Shown piece after piece: positions 16,626 to 24,383 of a stretch of DNA of 64,000 nucleotides (the first letter of the stretch is position 1; the number at the start of each line of letters is the position of its first letter). The notes under the pieces were generated by a model. It made no database searches. It was not told where the DNA came from and saw only the letters and a program-made list of their open reading frames with translations. The position numbers and the translations under genes were made by a program. This DNA is from an uncultured bacterium (GTDB lineage Bacteria; Cyanobacteriota; Vampirovibrionia; Gastranaerophilales; Gastranaerophilaceae), in contig CASDVM010000029.1 of NCBI GenBank assembly GCA_949284415.1, forward strand, positions 27,164 to 91,163, in the 5' to 3' direction.

Positions 16626-17675
16626 CTATTTTTTTACCTCTAAGAGTGTATAATCGTGCACTCCGATATTTTCATGCTTTTTATGGAGATGAAGCCCTGC
16701 TTTTTCAACCATTTCCAGCATACGTTTTTCTGAATACATTTTGCTTTTGCCGTTTGCCATACATGTAAAATAAAGCGATATATGAACAAGCGAATATTGT
16801 GCGGCTTCAAAAAATTGTTTATCGATAAAAGGTTCGAGAATAAAGATTTTTGTATCATCAGTCATTGAATTTTTTATATTTATCAAAATATGAATAACCT
16901 GTTCCTCAGAAAAACAGTCAAGAAACTGACTCATAAACACAGCGCCGGAAATCTTCGGCATAGGATTTTTAAGTACATCAACACCGTGAAATTTTAATCT
17001 TTCATTTTTTAGATGTTTTTTTGCTTCATCGATATTTTCGGGAAGATCAATCATATTGACCGTGCAATTACTATCAAACTCAAGACATGCTCGTTCAAAT
17101 TTCCCTGTGTTACCGCCGATATCAAAAACTTGAGACGGGTTATTTTCAAAAATAATTTTCAAAACTTCATCAAAACATCTGTCAGAATAGAAATGATCAA
17201 ATTCAAACCAGCTCTTTTTCATGTCGGAAGGCAGAAAATGGAGCGCATTGTAAATTGTATCGTAACTTCCGATAAACTTTCTGCATCCAAGAGGCTCTGA
17301 TGATTCAAAAGAATTTGCAAGCTCTGAAGCTCCTAGATAGCATACATCTTTGACAAAATTGAAATTGACTTTTGTCATTTCATTATTTAAAAACGCAGAT
17401 GCCACAAGGGAATTTGTGTATTTATCCTCCGTTTTAATCACAAGCCCTGCTGCACATGCAGCCTCAAGCAGTGTTTCTGCCGTATATTTTGATACTTTAC
17501 GGTTTTCAATAATTTGATCAACCGTTGACGGGTTTTCTTCCAAAAATTCCAAAATACCGAATTTCAGCATTGCATTAACGGCCTGAAAAGTCAGAGGGGC
17601 AAAGGCTATTTTCTGTGCGTCAGCCAGCGCCTTTACCTGTGGCGATATATGTTTTTTTATTCTTCTGTATTTCAT
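16626..17675 (-). CDS. SAM-dependent methyltransferase (COMT-like)
   Basis: The 349-residue protein has an N-terminal winged-helix dimerisation region (about 28-80: LTFQAVNAMLKFGILEFL) and a Rossmann domain with VFDIGGNTGKF (SAM loop, about 187-197), a NMIDLPE acidic loop and the later VFMSQFLDCFSEEQV. This is the O-methyltransferase family 2 layout also seen in aryl polyene/flexirubin loci. It could methylate the aryl head group or another hydroxyl. It is separated from the exporter gene by an octamer palindrome. Confidence 0.85.
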   Translation of the reverse strand: MKYRRIKKHISPQVKALADAQKIAFAPLTFQAVNAMLKFGILEFLEENPSTVDQIIENRKVSKYTAETLLEAACAAGLVIKTEDKYTNSLVASAFLNNEMTKVNFNFVKDVCYLGASELANSFESSEPLGCRKFIGSYDTIYNALHFLPSDMKKSWFEFDHFYSDRCFDEVLKIIFENNPSQVFDIGGNTGKFERACLEFDSNCTVNMIDLPENIDEAKKHLKNERLKFHGVDVLKNPMPKISGAVFMSQFLDCFSEEQVIHILINIKNSMTDDTKIFILEPFIDKQFFEAAQYSLVHISLYFTCMANGKSKMYSEKRMLEMVEKAGLHLHKKHENIGVHDYTLLEVKK

Positions 17676-17693
17676 TTTTTATCCTCATATTAG

Positions 17694-17810
17694 AAGTCAG
17701 GAAGTCAAGAAGGCAAGCTCATTTCATTAAAGATGGGTTGGTAGAATTTTCAAAGTCTTATTACTAATGATACTAACTTGACCTCCTGGCTTCCTGCCCT
17801 CTTGCCTTCC
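17694..17810. repeat. Inverted octamer-array element
   Basis: Three exact 8-bp units at 17694-17717 (AAGTCAGG, AAGTCAAG, AAGGCAAG), a 59-bp centre, then the same type inverted in four exact 8-bp units at 17777-17808 (CTTGACCT, CCTGGCTT, CCTGCCCT, CTTGCCTT). The right array encodes the last residues and abuts the stop of the MMPL gene. The centre contains GATACTAACTTGA, whose complement recurs in the 15.4-kb element. Confidence 0.75.
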
Positions 17811-19992
17811 CTATTAATATTAAACTAAAAATATACGAGCTTACAAGTCCCAGTGCAAGGACTGTGCCGAGCGAACTTATCAGCTTAAATCCCGCAAACC
17901 CCAGAAGTGCAAATGAAAATACAGTTGTCAAACACGACATTAAAACGGCATCGGCAGATTTTTTGTTCCCGCCGAATCTGAATACCGAATAATCAAGTCC
18001 GAAGCCGATTATCAAAAATATTGCAAGCAGATGGAAAAGGTTTATCGGACAGTTAAAAAGTCCGAGCATCCCGAATACAAATAAAACAGCACAAATTGAG
18101 GGAGAAATTATTTTTAACGCGGATTTGAAATCGTAGATTTTTGCTAAAAGAAGATATAAAAATACAAAAATCGGCAAAAGCAGGCTCAAACATATTATTC
18201 TGCATTTTCTAAGCTGCGATGATATGTCTTTTTGGAGAGATATTAAACGTGTTCCGTTGATTGAAGCGCCTTCATAATCATTTAAAACCATTATTGAAGT
18301 ATTTTTATCAATTAAAAAATTCTTTTTTAAAAGATCAAAATTATTGTTCAGGGTTAAAAATTCTCTGTCATTTTTTTCTTTAATCAGTTTAATTCTCTGT
18401 GATTCGGGCAAGAATACCGCATATTCCTCGATTTTGTCTTTGTAAAGCTGTTTTCTTAAATACTGATTTGATTTCTGGCGTTTAACAGACGGAATATAAC
18501 GGCTCAATGCCTGATAAGTAACATTTTCACTCTCAAGCTTATCTGAAATTGCTTCTTCTTTTTCTAAGATATCTTGAAGATTTTGTCCCTTAACAACAAA
18601 AAATGAAATGTCGCTGCCGGTTCCTGCAAGTTCTTCGAAAAGTTTTTCCGCATTAACAAGAAATTTTGGCGGAACGTACATGTTTTTTATATTGTCGTCA
18701 AAGTTTATGCGGGAAAATGCAAAGATAAGGATTATACAAGCAATTACGGGTATAATAAACTTGTTGGGAGGGTTAATTTTTTTAAATATTGAAACAAAAC
18801 ATTCAACCATTTTCCGTAATCGCTCTGCCTTCCTGTCATCCTGCCTTTTTGCCTTCTTAAATATATAAGGATAAAAAAGAACAACGATTGAATATACGGT
18901 TACAAGTCCTGTTATCGTAAATACCGAAATTTGTTTTAAAAGTATGAAATTAGCAAATAAAAGAACGGTAAAAGCGCCGACAGTTGTTAAAAGACTGACC
19001 GAAAGGCTTTTAAAAATTTCTTTTAAAGCATCTTGTCCTGACTTGTTCGATTGAAGTGATACAAAATAATGAAGCGAATAGTCGACACAAATTCCGATTA
19101 GTGTTGTTGAAAATACAAAAGTCAAAATATGTATATCTTTGAATATTAAAGATACCATGCTCCAGCCCGCGAAAATTCCCGCCCCAATGCTGACGGAAAT
19201 CGGGATTAAAGGAATAATTGAGCCGAAATAAAAATACACAAGGCATATTATAAAAATAATCGAAAGAATGCTTATCAGATTAATTTCAAAAATGGAATGA
19301 CTGCTTGCAAAATAAGAGTGCACAGGAGCACCTGAAAGATAAACATTTGTACCGTCTTTTGAAAATTCTTTTTGAATTGCCGTAAGTTTTTTAACCTCAT
19401 CATTTAGAACAGAAGGCGACAGAGCAATTTCGCTGTCAACATTCAGCATAATCAAACTGTAGTATTTTTTGTTAAATTGCACGGGAGAAAAATTTGAAAC
19501 CTCTTTGCTATCCGAAAGCCCCATCACAAAATCAGTCAACAAAAGAAAAGGATCTTCTTCTATTGATCCTATCGGCGGCATAATAGGATTATACAGAGCT
19601 TCCAGTCCTTTTTCTTCAACAACATCGTACTGTTTGTTTATTAAAAGCCTACGCATTTCGGGAGAAAGCAGATTGTTATGGTATTTTTCATAATCCGACA
19701 AAACGCCTGTAATATTTACATCTGATGTATAAAAAACGTTTTTATCGAGTTTTGCATATATGGTTTTTGCAATTTCTTCCGACTTTTCGGGACTTTCATT
19801 TTCAATTATAACGTTAATTCTTGCGGAAAATTTACTGCTCAAGTCTACAAGAATATTATCTTCCGTTGAGGAAAATACTGCTTTCAGAATATTTGTTTCT
19901 GTATTTGCAGGTCTTAAAAACACCAGAACCCCGATGGTTACAAGCATTAACATAAAAAATATTCTTAAAATATTAATTAATTTGCTGTGCAT
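17773..19992 (-). CDS. MMPL/RND-family exporter of the aryl-polyene-like locus
   Basis: The 739-residue protein has about 12 transmembrane helices in two repeats, each of one helix, a large periplasmic domain and five helices. Conserved pieces include TLIGICVDYSLHYF (first repeat) and LIIGFGLDYSVFRF (second), the proton-relay helix with GxGxDY. It matches the MMPL exporter (ApeM type) of aryl polyene clusters, which moves the lipid across the inner membrane. Its start overlaps lolA by 16 bp. Two octamer-repeat blocks are in frame: KKAKRQDDRKAER between the repeats and the final KARGQEARRSS. Confidence 0.92.
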   Translation of the reverse strand: MHSKLINILRIFFMLMLVTIGVLVFLRPANTETNILKAVFSSTEDNILVDLSSKFSARINVIIENESPEKSEEIAKTIYAKLDKNVFYTSDVNITGVLSDYEKYHNNLLSPEMRRLLINKQYDVVEEKGLEALYNPIMPPIGSIEEDPFLLLTDFVMGLSDSKEVSNFSPVQFNKKYYSLIMLNVDSEIALSPSVLNDEVKKLTAIQKEFSKDGTNVYLSGAPVHSYFASSHSIFEINLISILSIIFIICLVYFYFGSIIPLIPISVSIGAGIFAGWSMVSLIFKDIHILTFVFSTTLIGICVDYSLHYFVSLQSNKSGQDALKEIFKSLSVSLLTTVGAFTVLLFANFILLKQISVFTITGLVTVYSIVVLFYPYIFKKAKRQDDRKAERLRKMVECFVSIFKKINPPNKFIIPVIACIILIFAFSRINFDDNIKNMYVPPKFLVNAEKLFEELAGTGSDISFFVVKGQNLQDILEKEEAISDKLESENVTYQALSRYIPSVKRQKSNQYLRKQLYKDKIEEYAVFLPESQRIKLIKEKNDREFLTLNNNFDLLKKNFLIDKNTSIMVLNDYEGASINGTRLISLQKDISSQLRKCRIICLSLLLPIFVFLYLLLAKIYDFKSALKIISPSICAVLFVFGMLGLFNCPINLFHLLAIFLIIGFGLDYSVFRFGGNKKSADAVLMSCLTTVFSFALLGFAGFKLISSLGTVLALGLVSSYIFSLILIGKARGQEARRSS
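18825..18858. repeat. Octamer array inside the exporter coding region
   Basis: Read on the minus strand this is AAGAAGGC-type octamers (AAGGCAAA, AAGGCAGG, ATGACAGG, AAGGCAG), encoding a charged loop between the two halves of the exporter without breaking the frame. Confidence 0.6.
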
Positions 19993-20501
19993 TTAAAAGA
20001 AATATCCGTAATTCCGTTTTTTACCATATCAATTTTTATATTATCAATATCTGTTTTGCCTTTAATGATAATATTATTAAGCTGTGAAGAAACCGCGGAA
20101 CCTTTTTTAGGTTTCAGTCCGACAATCCATTTTTCATTTTCGTTTTTGTAATACAGATTGAAATTTTTATCTAAATAGGCGTAATTTTTATTTGAAATAG
20201 CAACAATTACATCATTCATCTGTCTGTTTTGAGATGATGTATAAGAGACAGTGGATTTTATCGGGTATAAAGTTTCAAAAATTGCGCCTTTATCTTTGAT
20301 AAATTTAAAATTTCCGCCGGATTTTAAAACCGTTGAGCTTATATATTTTTCCTGCTCAAATTTGCAGGATGCGTTTTTCAATTCAGGCATCAGTTTAGAA
20401 ATTTCTTTGCTTGTTGACGGATGATTAAAAATATCGTCAGATGCAAGGCATAAGTTTACTCCTGCTAAAATTAAAATTGTAAGAACTAAAATTTTATGCA
20501 T
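19977..20501 (-). CDS. LolA-like outer-membrane lipoprotein carrier protein
   Basis: The start is the ATG at 20499-20501: GGAGGAG precedes it and it gives a signal peptide (MHKILVLTILILAGVNLCLAS). The 174-residue precursor has the LolA-fold pattern: LMPELKNASCKFEQEKYISS, then GGNFKFIKDKGAIFETLYP (the W-P strand equivalent), then a repeated sheet. Aryl polyene loci carry such a LolA homologue (ApeL) to escort the lipid through the periplasm. It overlaps the thioesterase stop by 8 bp and the exporter start by 16 bp. Confidence 0.85.
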   Translation of the reverse strand: MHKILVLTILILAGVNLCLASDDIFNHPSTSKEISKLMPELKNASCKFEQEKYISSTVLKSGGNFKFIKDKGAIFETLYPIKSTVSYTSSQNRQMNDVIVAISNKNYAYLDKNFNLYYKNENEKWIVGLKPKKGSAVSSQLNNIIIKGKTDIDNIKIDMVKNGITDISFKCTAN

Positions 20502-20907
20502 ACTCCTCCAGTTTTTCAACAAATTTTTTCGGTGCACTGTAGATACTTTCGCCTGTTTTGGAATCAATACATATCTGCATGCTTTTTGCTTTAAAAAGTT
20601 TTTCGCCTGTTTCATTATCAAAAATATCGTATTTTATATACAAAGCAGGTTCATATTCGGTTATTTCCGTTATAATTTTGAGTTTCTGCCCGAATTTTGC
20701 AGACTTTATAAATTTCAATTCCATAGTCGCAACAGGATAAGCAATCCCCTCATTCATCATATCCAGATACGTATAGCCGACTTTGGACAGAAGATCACAT
20801 CTTGCAATTTCGAGATATTTTACATAATTCCCGTGCCATACAACCTTCATTGAATCAGCGTCATAAAAAGGCACATCCAGTATCATTTCTGCCGAAATCT
20901 TTTTCAT
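20494..20907 (-). CDS. 4-hydroxybenzoyl-CoA-thioesterase-like hotdog protein
   Basis: The start is taken at 20905-20907 (MKKISAEMILDVPFYDADSMKV), because family members begin just before this block; a longer form to 20973 has no support. DVPFYDADSMKVVWHGNYVKYLEIAR is the YbgC/4HBT signature with the catalytic D (D in YDAD). About 137 residues, the normal length. In aryl polyene loci the thioesterase (ApeK) releases or edits ACP-bound chains. It lies 7 bp after the ligase-dehydratase gene. Confidence 0.9.
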   Translation of the reverse strand: MKKISAEMILDVPFYDADSMKVVWHGNYVKYLEIARCDLLSKVGYTYLDMMNEGIAYPVATMELKFIKSAKFGQKLKIITEITEYEPALYIKYDIFDNETGEKLFKAKSMQICIDSKTGESIYSAPKKFVEKLEEYA

Positions 20908-20914
20908 AGTATTA

Positions 20915-22177
20915 TTATAAAACAAAAGTGCCGGAAGAAAAAATTTTATCACCTTTTGTAAATTTATAATCAATTGAAGTTTCCGATTTTTTCAGGTACA
21001 GGCTTACTTTTTCACCGGGTTTGATGATAGATGAAAATTTAACCTTCTTAACTTTTTGCGGCACAAAATCGAGATTAAACCCGTCTTTTATAAATTCTTT
21101 TACGAAAAATAATTGTACAACTCCCGGTAAAATCGGAAAATTTGTGAAATGTCCCCTAAAGAAATTACTTCCACGCGGAAAAATTAAATCGAATTTTGCA
21201 TCTGTACTGTTTACTAAATAATCAATAACATAAGGATAAGTTATATTGGTATTAAAAATTTCTTTTATTCTTTTTCCGTTAATTTTTCCACGTTCATTTA
21301 CAGGCAGGTCAAACAAAAACCGCCATTTTTTGCAGCGTGCCGCTGCACCCGCCATATTAGATTTTATAGTTTTTACAATTTTAAATTTTCCGTTTTTTTC
21401 TAAAATTTGTCTGCCTTTTTCATTCAATACAACTGCCGCACAAAGTCTGTCATTTAACTTCAGGCAATATGACTTTTCAATTAAATCAGATGAATTTAAA
21501 TCATTTTCAACTTCCGCTAAAGAAATGCGTTTTTCCTGAATTTTTACAATCCTGTCAAGGCGCCCTTTGATTTTAAAACCTTTATCAAAAAATTCAAGCT
21601 CATCATCTAAAACAATTTCAGGTTCGTCAAAATATTTTGATTTTACTATAATTTTATCGCTCTTAACTTCCATACGGACGTTATCAAATGGTTTTAAAAG
21701 GCTGTTATGAGATTGCCTGTACGCAATTACACCGGCTTCCGAGCTGCCGTAAATTTCCGTAACACCTTCAGATATTCCTTCAAGATATTCAAAAACTCTG
21801 TCATTAAGTGTTGCTCCGGCACTCAGTATCATTAGAGGTTTATTTTTAAATTTGAATTCATATTTTGCAAGTTTTTCAAGAAAAGACGGCGTTGATACAA
21901 AAACAAATTTTTCGTAATCTTTTATATCTTCCGGATAAAAAACTCTTTCACGGTCCACTTTGCATCCTGCAGCTTCCGGAAGCGTAACGGTAAATGTCAT
22001 ACCGTACATATGTTCGGGACTTACTGTTGATACGATAACAGTATCAGAGGGAAATTTGAAAAATTCAGCCATATCACTGGCTTCTGTAAGAAGCGCTTCA
22101 TAACTTTTTTTAACGGTTTTTGGCTCTCCGCTTGAACCTGATGTTTGGAATATAAAAGGTTTTTTACTATCTTGCAT
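20915..22177 (-). CDS. AMP-ligase fused to hotdog dehydratase (ApeH/ApeI-like)
   Basis: The N-terminal two thirds is a short adenylate-forming domain with the P-loop TSGSSGEPKTVKKS (12-25), PEHMYG, ITEIYGSSEAG-type motif (TEIYGSSEAGVIAY) and GRLDRIVKIQEKRISL. The C-terminal 110 residues are a FabZ/ApeI-type hotdog domain with FFRGHFTNFPILPGVVQLFF, the catalytic H in GHF (about residue 343). In aryl polyene synthesis these activate the aryl starter and dehydrate the growing polyene. The fusion keeps both active sites. It overlaps the COG4648 gene by 11 bp. Confidence 0.92.
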   Translation of the reverse strand: MQDSKKPFIFQTSGSSGEPKTVKKSYEALLTEASDMAEFFKFPSDTVIVSTVSPEHMYGMTFTVTLPEAAGCKVDRERVFYPEDIKDYEKFVFVSTPSFLEKLAKYEFKFKNKPLMILSAGATLNDRVFEYLEGISEGVTEIYGSSEAGVIAYRQSHNSLLKPFDNVRMEVKSDKIIVKSKYFDEPEIVLDDELEFFDKGFKIKGRLDRIVKIQEKRISLAEVENDLNSSDLIEKSYCLKLNDRLCAAVVLNEKGRQILEKNGKFKIVKTIKSNMAGAAARCKKWRFLFDLPVNERGKINGKRIKEIFNTNITYPYVIDYLVNSTDAKFDLIFPRGSNFFRGHFTNFPILPGVVQLFFVKEFIKDGFNLDFVPQKVKKVKFSSIIKPGEKVSLYLKKSETSIDYKFTKGDKIFSSGTFVL

Positions 22178-22607
22178 GTTTTTTGTGCCTTGCTCTCAAA
22201 ATAATTCTTACAATATATTCTACCCCGAACATCATCCCTAGCGCAATATATGAAATACAGGCGTTATACAATTCCCAGATTTTTGCTGACATAAAAACGG
22301 TTGCTATTGAGATTGAAAGATTTATAAATAAAAAAACACACCAGACATAAGTCAAATTTCGTGTGTAATTCCTCGTAAAATCATCCAGCACTCCGCCTTC
22401 CATTTTTTTTGCGAATTTTTGAATAACCGTTTCCCTGCAAAACAAAGATGCAAAAAAGACACAGAAAATAAATGAATTAACTATAACAGGATAAAATTTT
22501 AACACATAAACCTTGCTGAAATGGAAAAGCAAAACAATACATAAAGTACCTGTAAACGGCAGTAAAGGTTTAAGTTTTTTTATAAAAACGGCTTGCCCTC
22601 CTGACAT
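22167..22607 (-). CDS. COG4648-type membrane protein of aryl-polyene-like locus
   Basis: The 146-residue protein has four predicted helices (about 14-28, 33-54, 85-107, 112-137). RNYTRNLTYVWCVFLFIN matches the COG4648 family found in aryl polyene clusters (ApeG position), whose role is unknown. It sits exactly where that gene sits, between the ACPs and the ligase. It is shorter than usual, and its first codons (MSGGQAV) and Shine-Dalgarno (GGAAGG) lie within an octamer repeat, so the original N-terminus may have been replaced. Confidence 0.8.
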   Translation of the reverse strand: MSGGQAVFIKKLKPLLPFTGTLCIVLLFHFSKVYVLKFYPVIVNSFIFCVFFASLFCRETVIQKFAKKMEGGVLDDFTRNYTRNLTYVWCVFLFINLSISIATVFMSAKIWELYNACISYIALGMMFGVEYIVRIILRARHKKHAR

Positions 22608-22617
22608 CTTGCCTTCC
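22592..22617. repeat. Octamer array at a start codon
   Basis: On the minus strand it reads GG, AAGGCAAG, ATGTCAGG, AGGGCAAG. It bridges the ACP stop and the next gene, providing both the ribosome site and the ATG of the COG4648 gene. Confidence 0.6.
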
Positions 22618-22628
22618 GTTCCGCTGTT

Positions 22629-22877
22629 TTAAACCAGTTTTTCAACAGCTGTAACAACATCATCCAGCGTTTTTATCTGTTTAAAATTTTCGGGCGGAAT
22701 TTTTTGTCCCGTAAATTCCTGCAGTTTTACGGCCAGATCAACGGCATCAATACTGTCAAGTTCCAAATCTTCAAACAAATTTGCATCAGGCACAAGTTTG
22801 TCAGGCTCGATTTCAAAATCATCAGCCAGAATACTTTTTAACTTATCAAAGATTTCATCTTTTGTGTATTTTGCCAC
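22629..22877 (-). CDS. Acyl carrier protein
   Basis: The 82-residue acidic protein has the phosphopantetheine site LELDSIDAVDLAVKLQEF with S42, and DANLFEDLELDS before it. This matches the second ACP (ApeF-like) of aryl polyene loci and would carry the growing chain as a thioester. It is 16 bp downstream of another ACP gene. Confidence 0.95.
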   Translation of the reverse strand: MAKYTKDEIFDKLKSILADDFEIEPDKLVPDANLFEDLELDSIDAVDLAVKLQEFTGQKIPPENFKQIKTLDDVVTAVEKLV

Positions 22878-22893
22878 TTATGCCAATCCTTTT

Positions 22894-23160
22894 TTATTTT
22901 TGTTCAGAGCTCTTGCAGCTCCTGATATAGTCAGCTATAGTCTTAACAGAGTAGAAATGTTTTTTATTTTCTTCTTTGTCTTCGCTTAAATCAATATGAT
23001 ATTTTTTCTTCAAAGCCATACCGAGTTCTAAAGCATCGATACTGTCTAAGCCGAGTCCGCTGATAAATAACGGCTCATCATCTTTTATATCATCGGTTGT
23101 TATGTCCTCTAATTCAAGCGATTCAATGATTAAAGTTTTAATTTCTTTTTCCAGACACAT
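22894..23160 (-). CDS. Acyl carrier protein (first of two)
   Basis: The 88-residue protein has the 4'-phosphopantetheine site GLGLDSIDALELGMALKK with S40; AGGTG precedes the ATG. It differs clearly from the neighbouring ACP, so the two are not a recent duplication. Two dissimilar ACPs heading the operon (ApeE, ApeF) are a hallmark of aryl polyene loci. It starts the nine-gene minus-strand operon running to 15662; the gene upstream belongs to another function. Confidence 0.95.
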   Translation of the reverse strand: MCLEKEIKTLIIESLELEDITTDDIKDDEPLFISGLGLDSIDALELGMALKKKYHIDLSEDKEENKKHFYSVKTIADYIRSCKSSEQK

Positions 23161-23212
23161 CTTAATTCACCTAATATATTTATAACTTAATTGATAAGTA
23201 AAGTCAAATTTG

Positions 23213-23968
23213 TTATTTTTGTGTTTTATGATTTACTCCGTATCCAAACATTGCAAAGTCATATTTAACAGGGTCTTCAGGATCGAATTTTCGAAGATTT
23301 TCTGTAATTTCAAGAACTGATTTAAAATCATTAGCATTACGTGTTAAAAGTCCCATTTCACGTGAAAGCCTTGCAACATGGGTATCAAGCGGTATTAAAA
23401 GTTCAGACGGCTTCATAAAATTCCAAAGCCCGAAATCTACAGGCCCCTTGCGTACCATCCAGCGAAGATACATACACATACGCTTCATGGCACTGCCCTT
23501 GCGTGCATCGGGTATCATAAACTTAAATCCCTGAGAGTCTTTATTTTTAGCTTGTGCATAAAAGAAATCCGTTACAGGTATAAACATATTATCTTCAATC
23601 GGATTTTGGTAACCGTATTTAAAAAGTTCTTCCAGGCCGCCGCTTTTGGAATATAAATTCCTGAGTATAGTAAAAATTTGAGCAAAATCATCAGGTTTTC
23701 CAAAACGGTAATTAAAATCTCCGAGAATTTCAGGTTCAAAATTCAGGATAAAATTCAAAGGTTCATTCTGTGCGATCTCAAATAGAGTGTCTAATTTTTT
23801 CAAAAAAACTTCGCGTCTGCCGTATGCCACAAGAGAGGCAATAAAACCTGCAATTTCAATATCTTTTTTTTCAGTAAATCTATTCGGAACGCGAACGGGA
23901 TCGTCTTTTATAAAATCAATATTTTCATAAGTTTCAGCTAATTTGTCAATTTCGGTTTTTGTAATCAT
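23213..23968 (-). CDS. TIGR02757 (DUF2400) family protein
   Basis: The 251-residue protein matches the TIGR02757 family by its blocks DPVRVPNRFTEKKDIEIAGF, GRREVFLKKLD, KRMCMYLRWMVRK and PLDTHVARLSREMGL. The family is widespread in Bacteroidetes and others, with helical-hairpin DNA-glycosylase-like features (DTHVARL) but no proven function. Its start overlaps the end of tadA by 23 bp, so the two are cotranscribed. Confidence 0.88.
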   Translation of the reverse strand: MITKTEIDKLAETYENIDFIKDDPVRVPNRFTEKKDIEIAGFIASLVAYGRREVFLKKLDTLFEIAQNEPLNFILNFEPEILGDFNYRFGKPDDFAQIFTILRNLYSKSGGLEELFKYGYQNPIEDNMFIPVTDFFYAQAKNKDSQGFKFMIPDARKGSAMKRMCMYLRWMVRKGPVDFGLWNFMKPSELLIPLDTHVARLSREMGLLTRNANDFKSVLEITENLRKFDPEDPVKYDFAMFGYGVNHKTQK

Positions 23969-24383
23969 TTCTCAGCTCCTTGAAATATTCCTTTAATATT
24001 TTATCACACTCTTCTTCCATAATTCCGCCATAAACTTTCATATTTGAATTCGCAAGTTTTCTCACATCAATAACGGAGCCTAAAGCGCCGTAGTTATGGT
24101 CATAAGATCCGAAATAAACAGTTTTTATCCGCGCGGAAACTATTGCCCATGCGCACATGGGACAGGGTTCTAAAGTAACATACATTTCACAGTCATCTAA
24201 CCTCCAGCGTCCGAGCTTTTGTTCGGCTTCCCGTATCGCAAGAATTTCTGCGTGTGCTGTTACATCATGCAGCGTTTCTTTCTGGTTAAATGTCTCTGCT
24301 ATAACCTCTCCGTCTTTAATTATCAACGCTCCGACAGGAATTTCTTCCTTTGCGTTGTTTGCTAATTTGATTGCACGTTTCAT
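23946..24383 (-). CDS. tadA: tRNA-specific adenosine deaminase
   Basis: TadA converts adenosine-34 to inosine in tRNA-Arg(ACG). The 145-residue protein has the zinc deaminase motif HAE (H44-E46) and PCPMC (C74, C77), and GALGSVIDVR towards the end. The start is compact (MKRAIKLANNAKEEIPVGALI) and directly abuts the histidine-kinase stop, so it is part of the 26827-23213 operon. Confidence 0.95.
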   Translation of the reverse strand: MKRAIKLANNAKEEIPVGALIIKDGEVIAETFNQKETLHDVTAHAEILAIREAEQKLGRWRLDDCEMYVTLEPCPMCAWAIVSARIKTVYFGSYDHNYGALGSVIDVRKLANSNMKVYGGIMEEECDKILKEYFKELRNDYKNRN

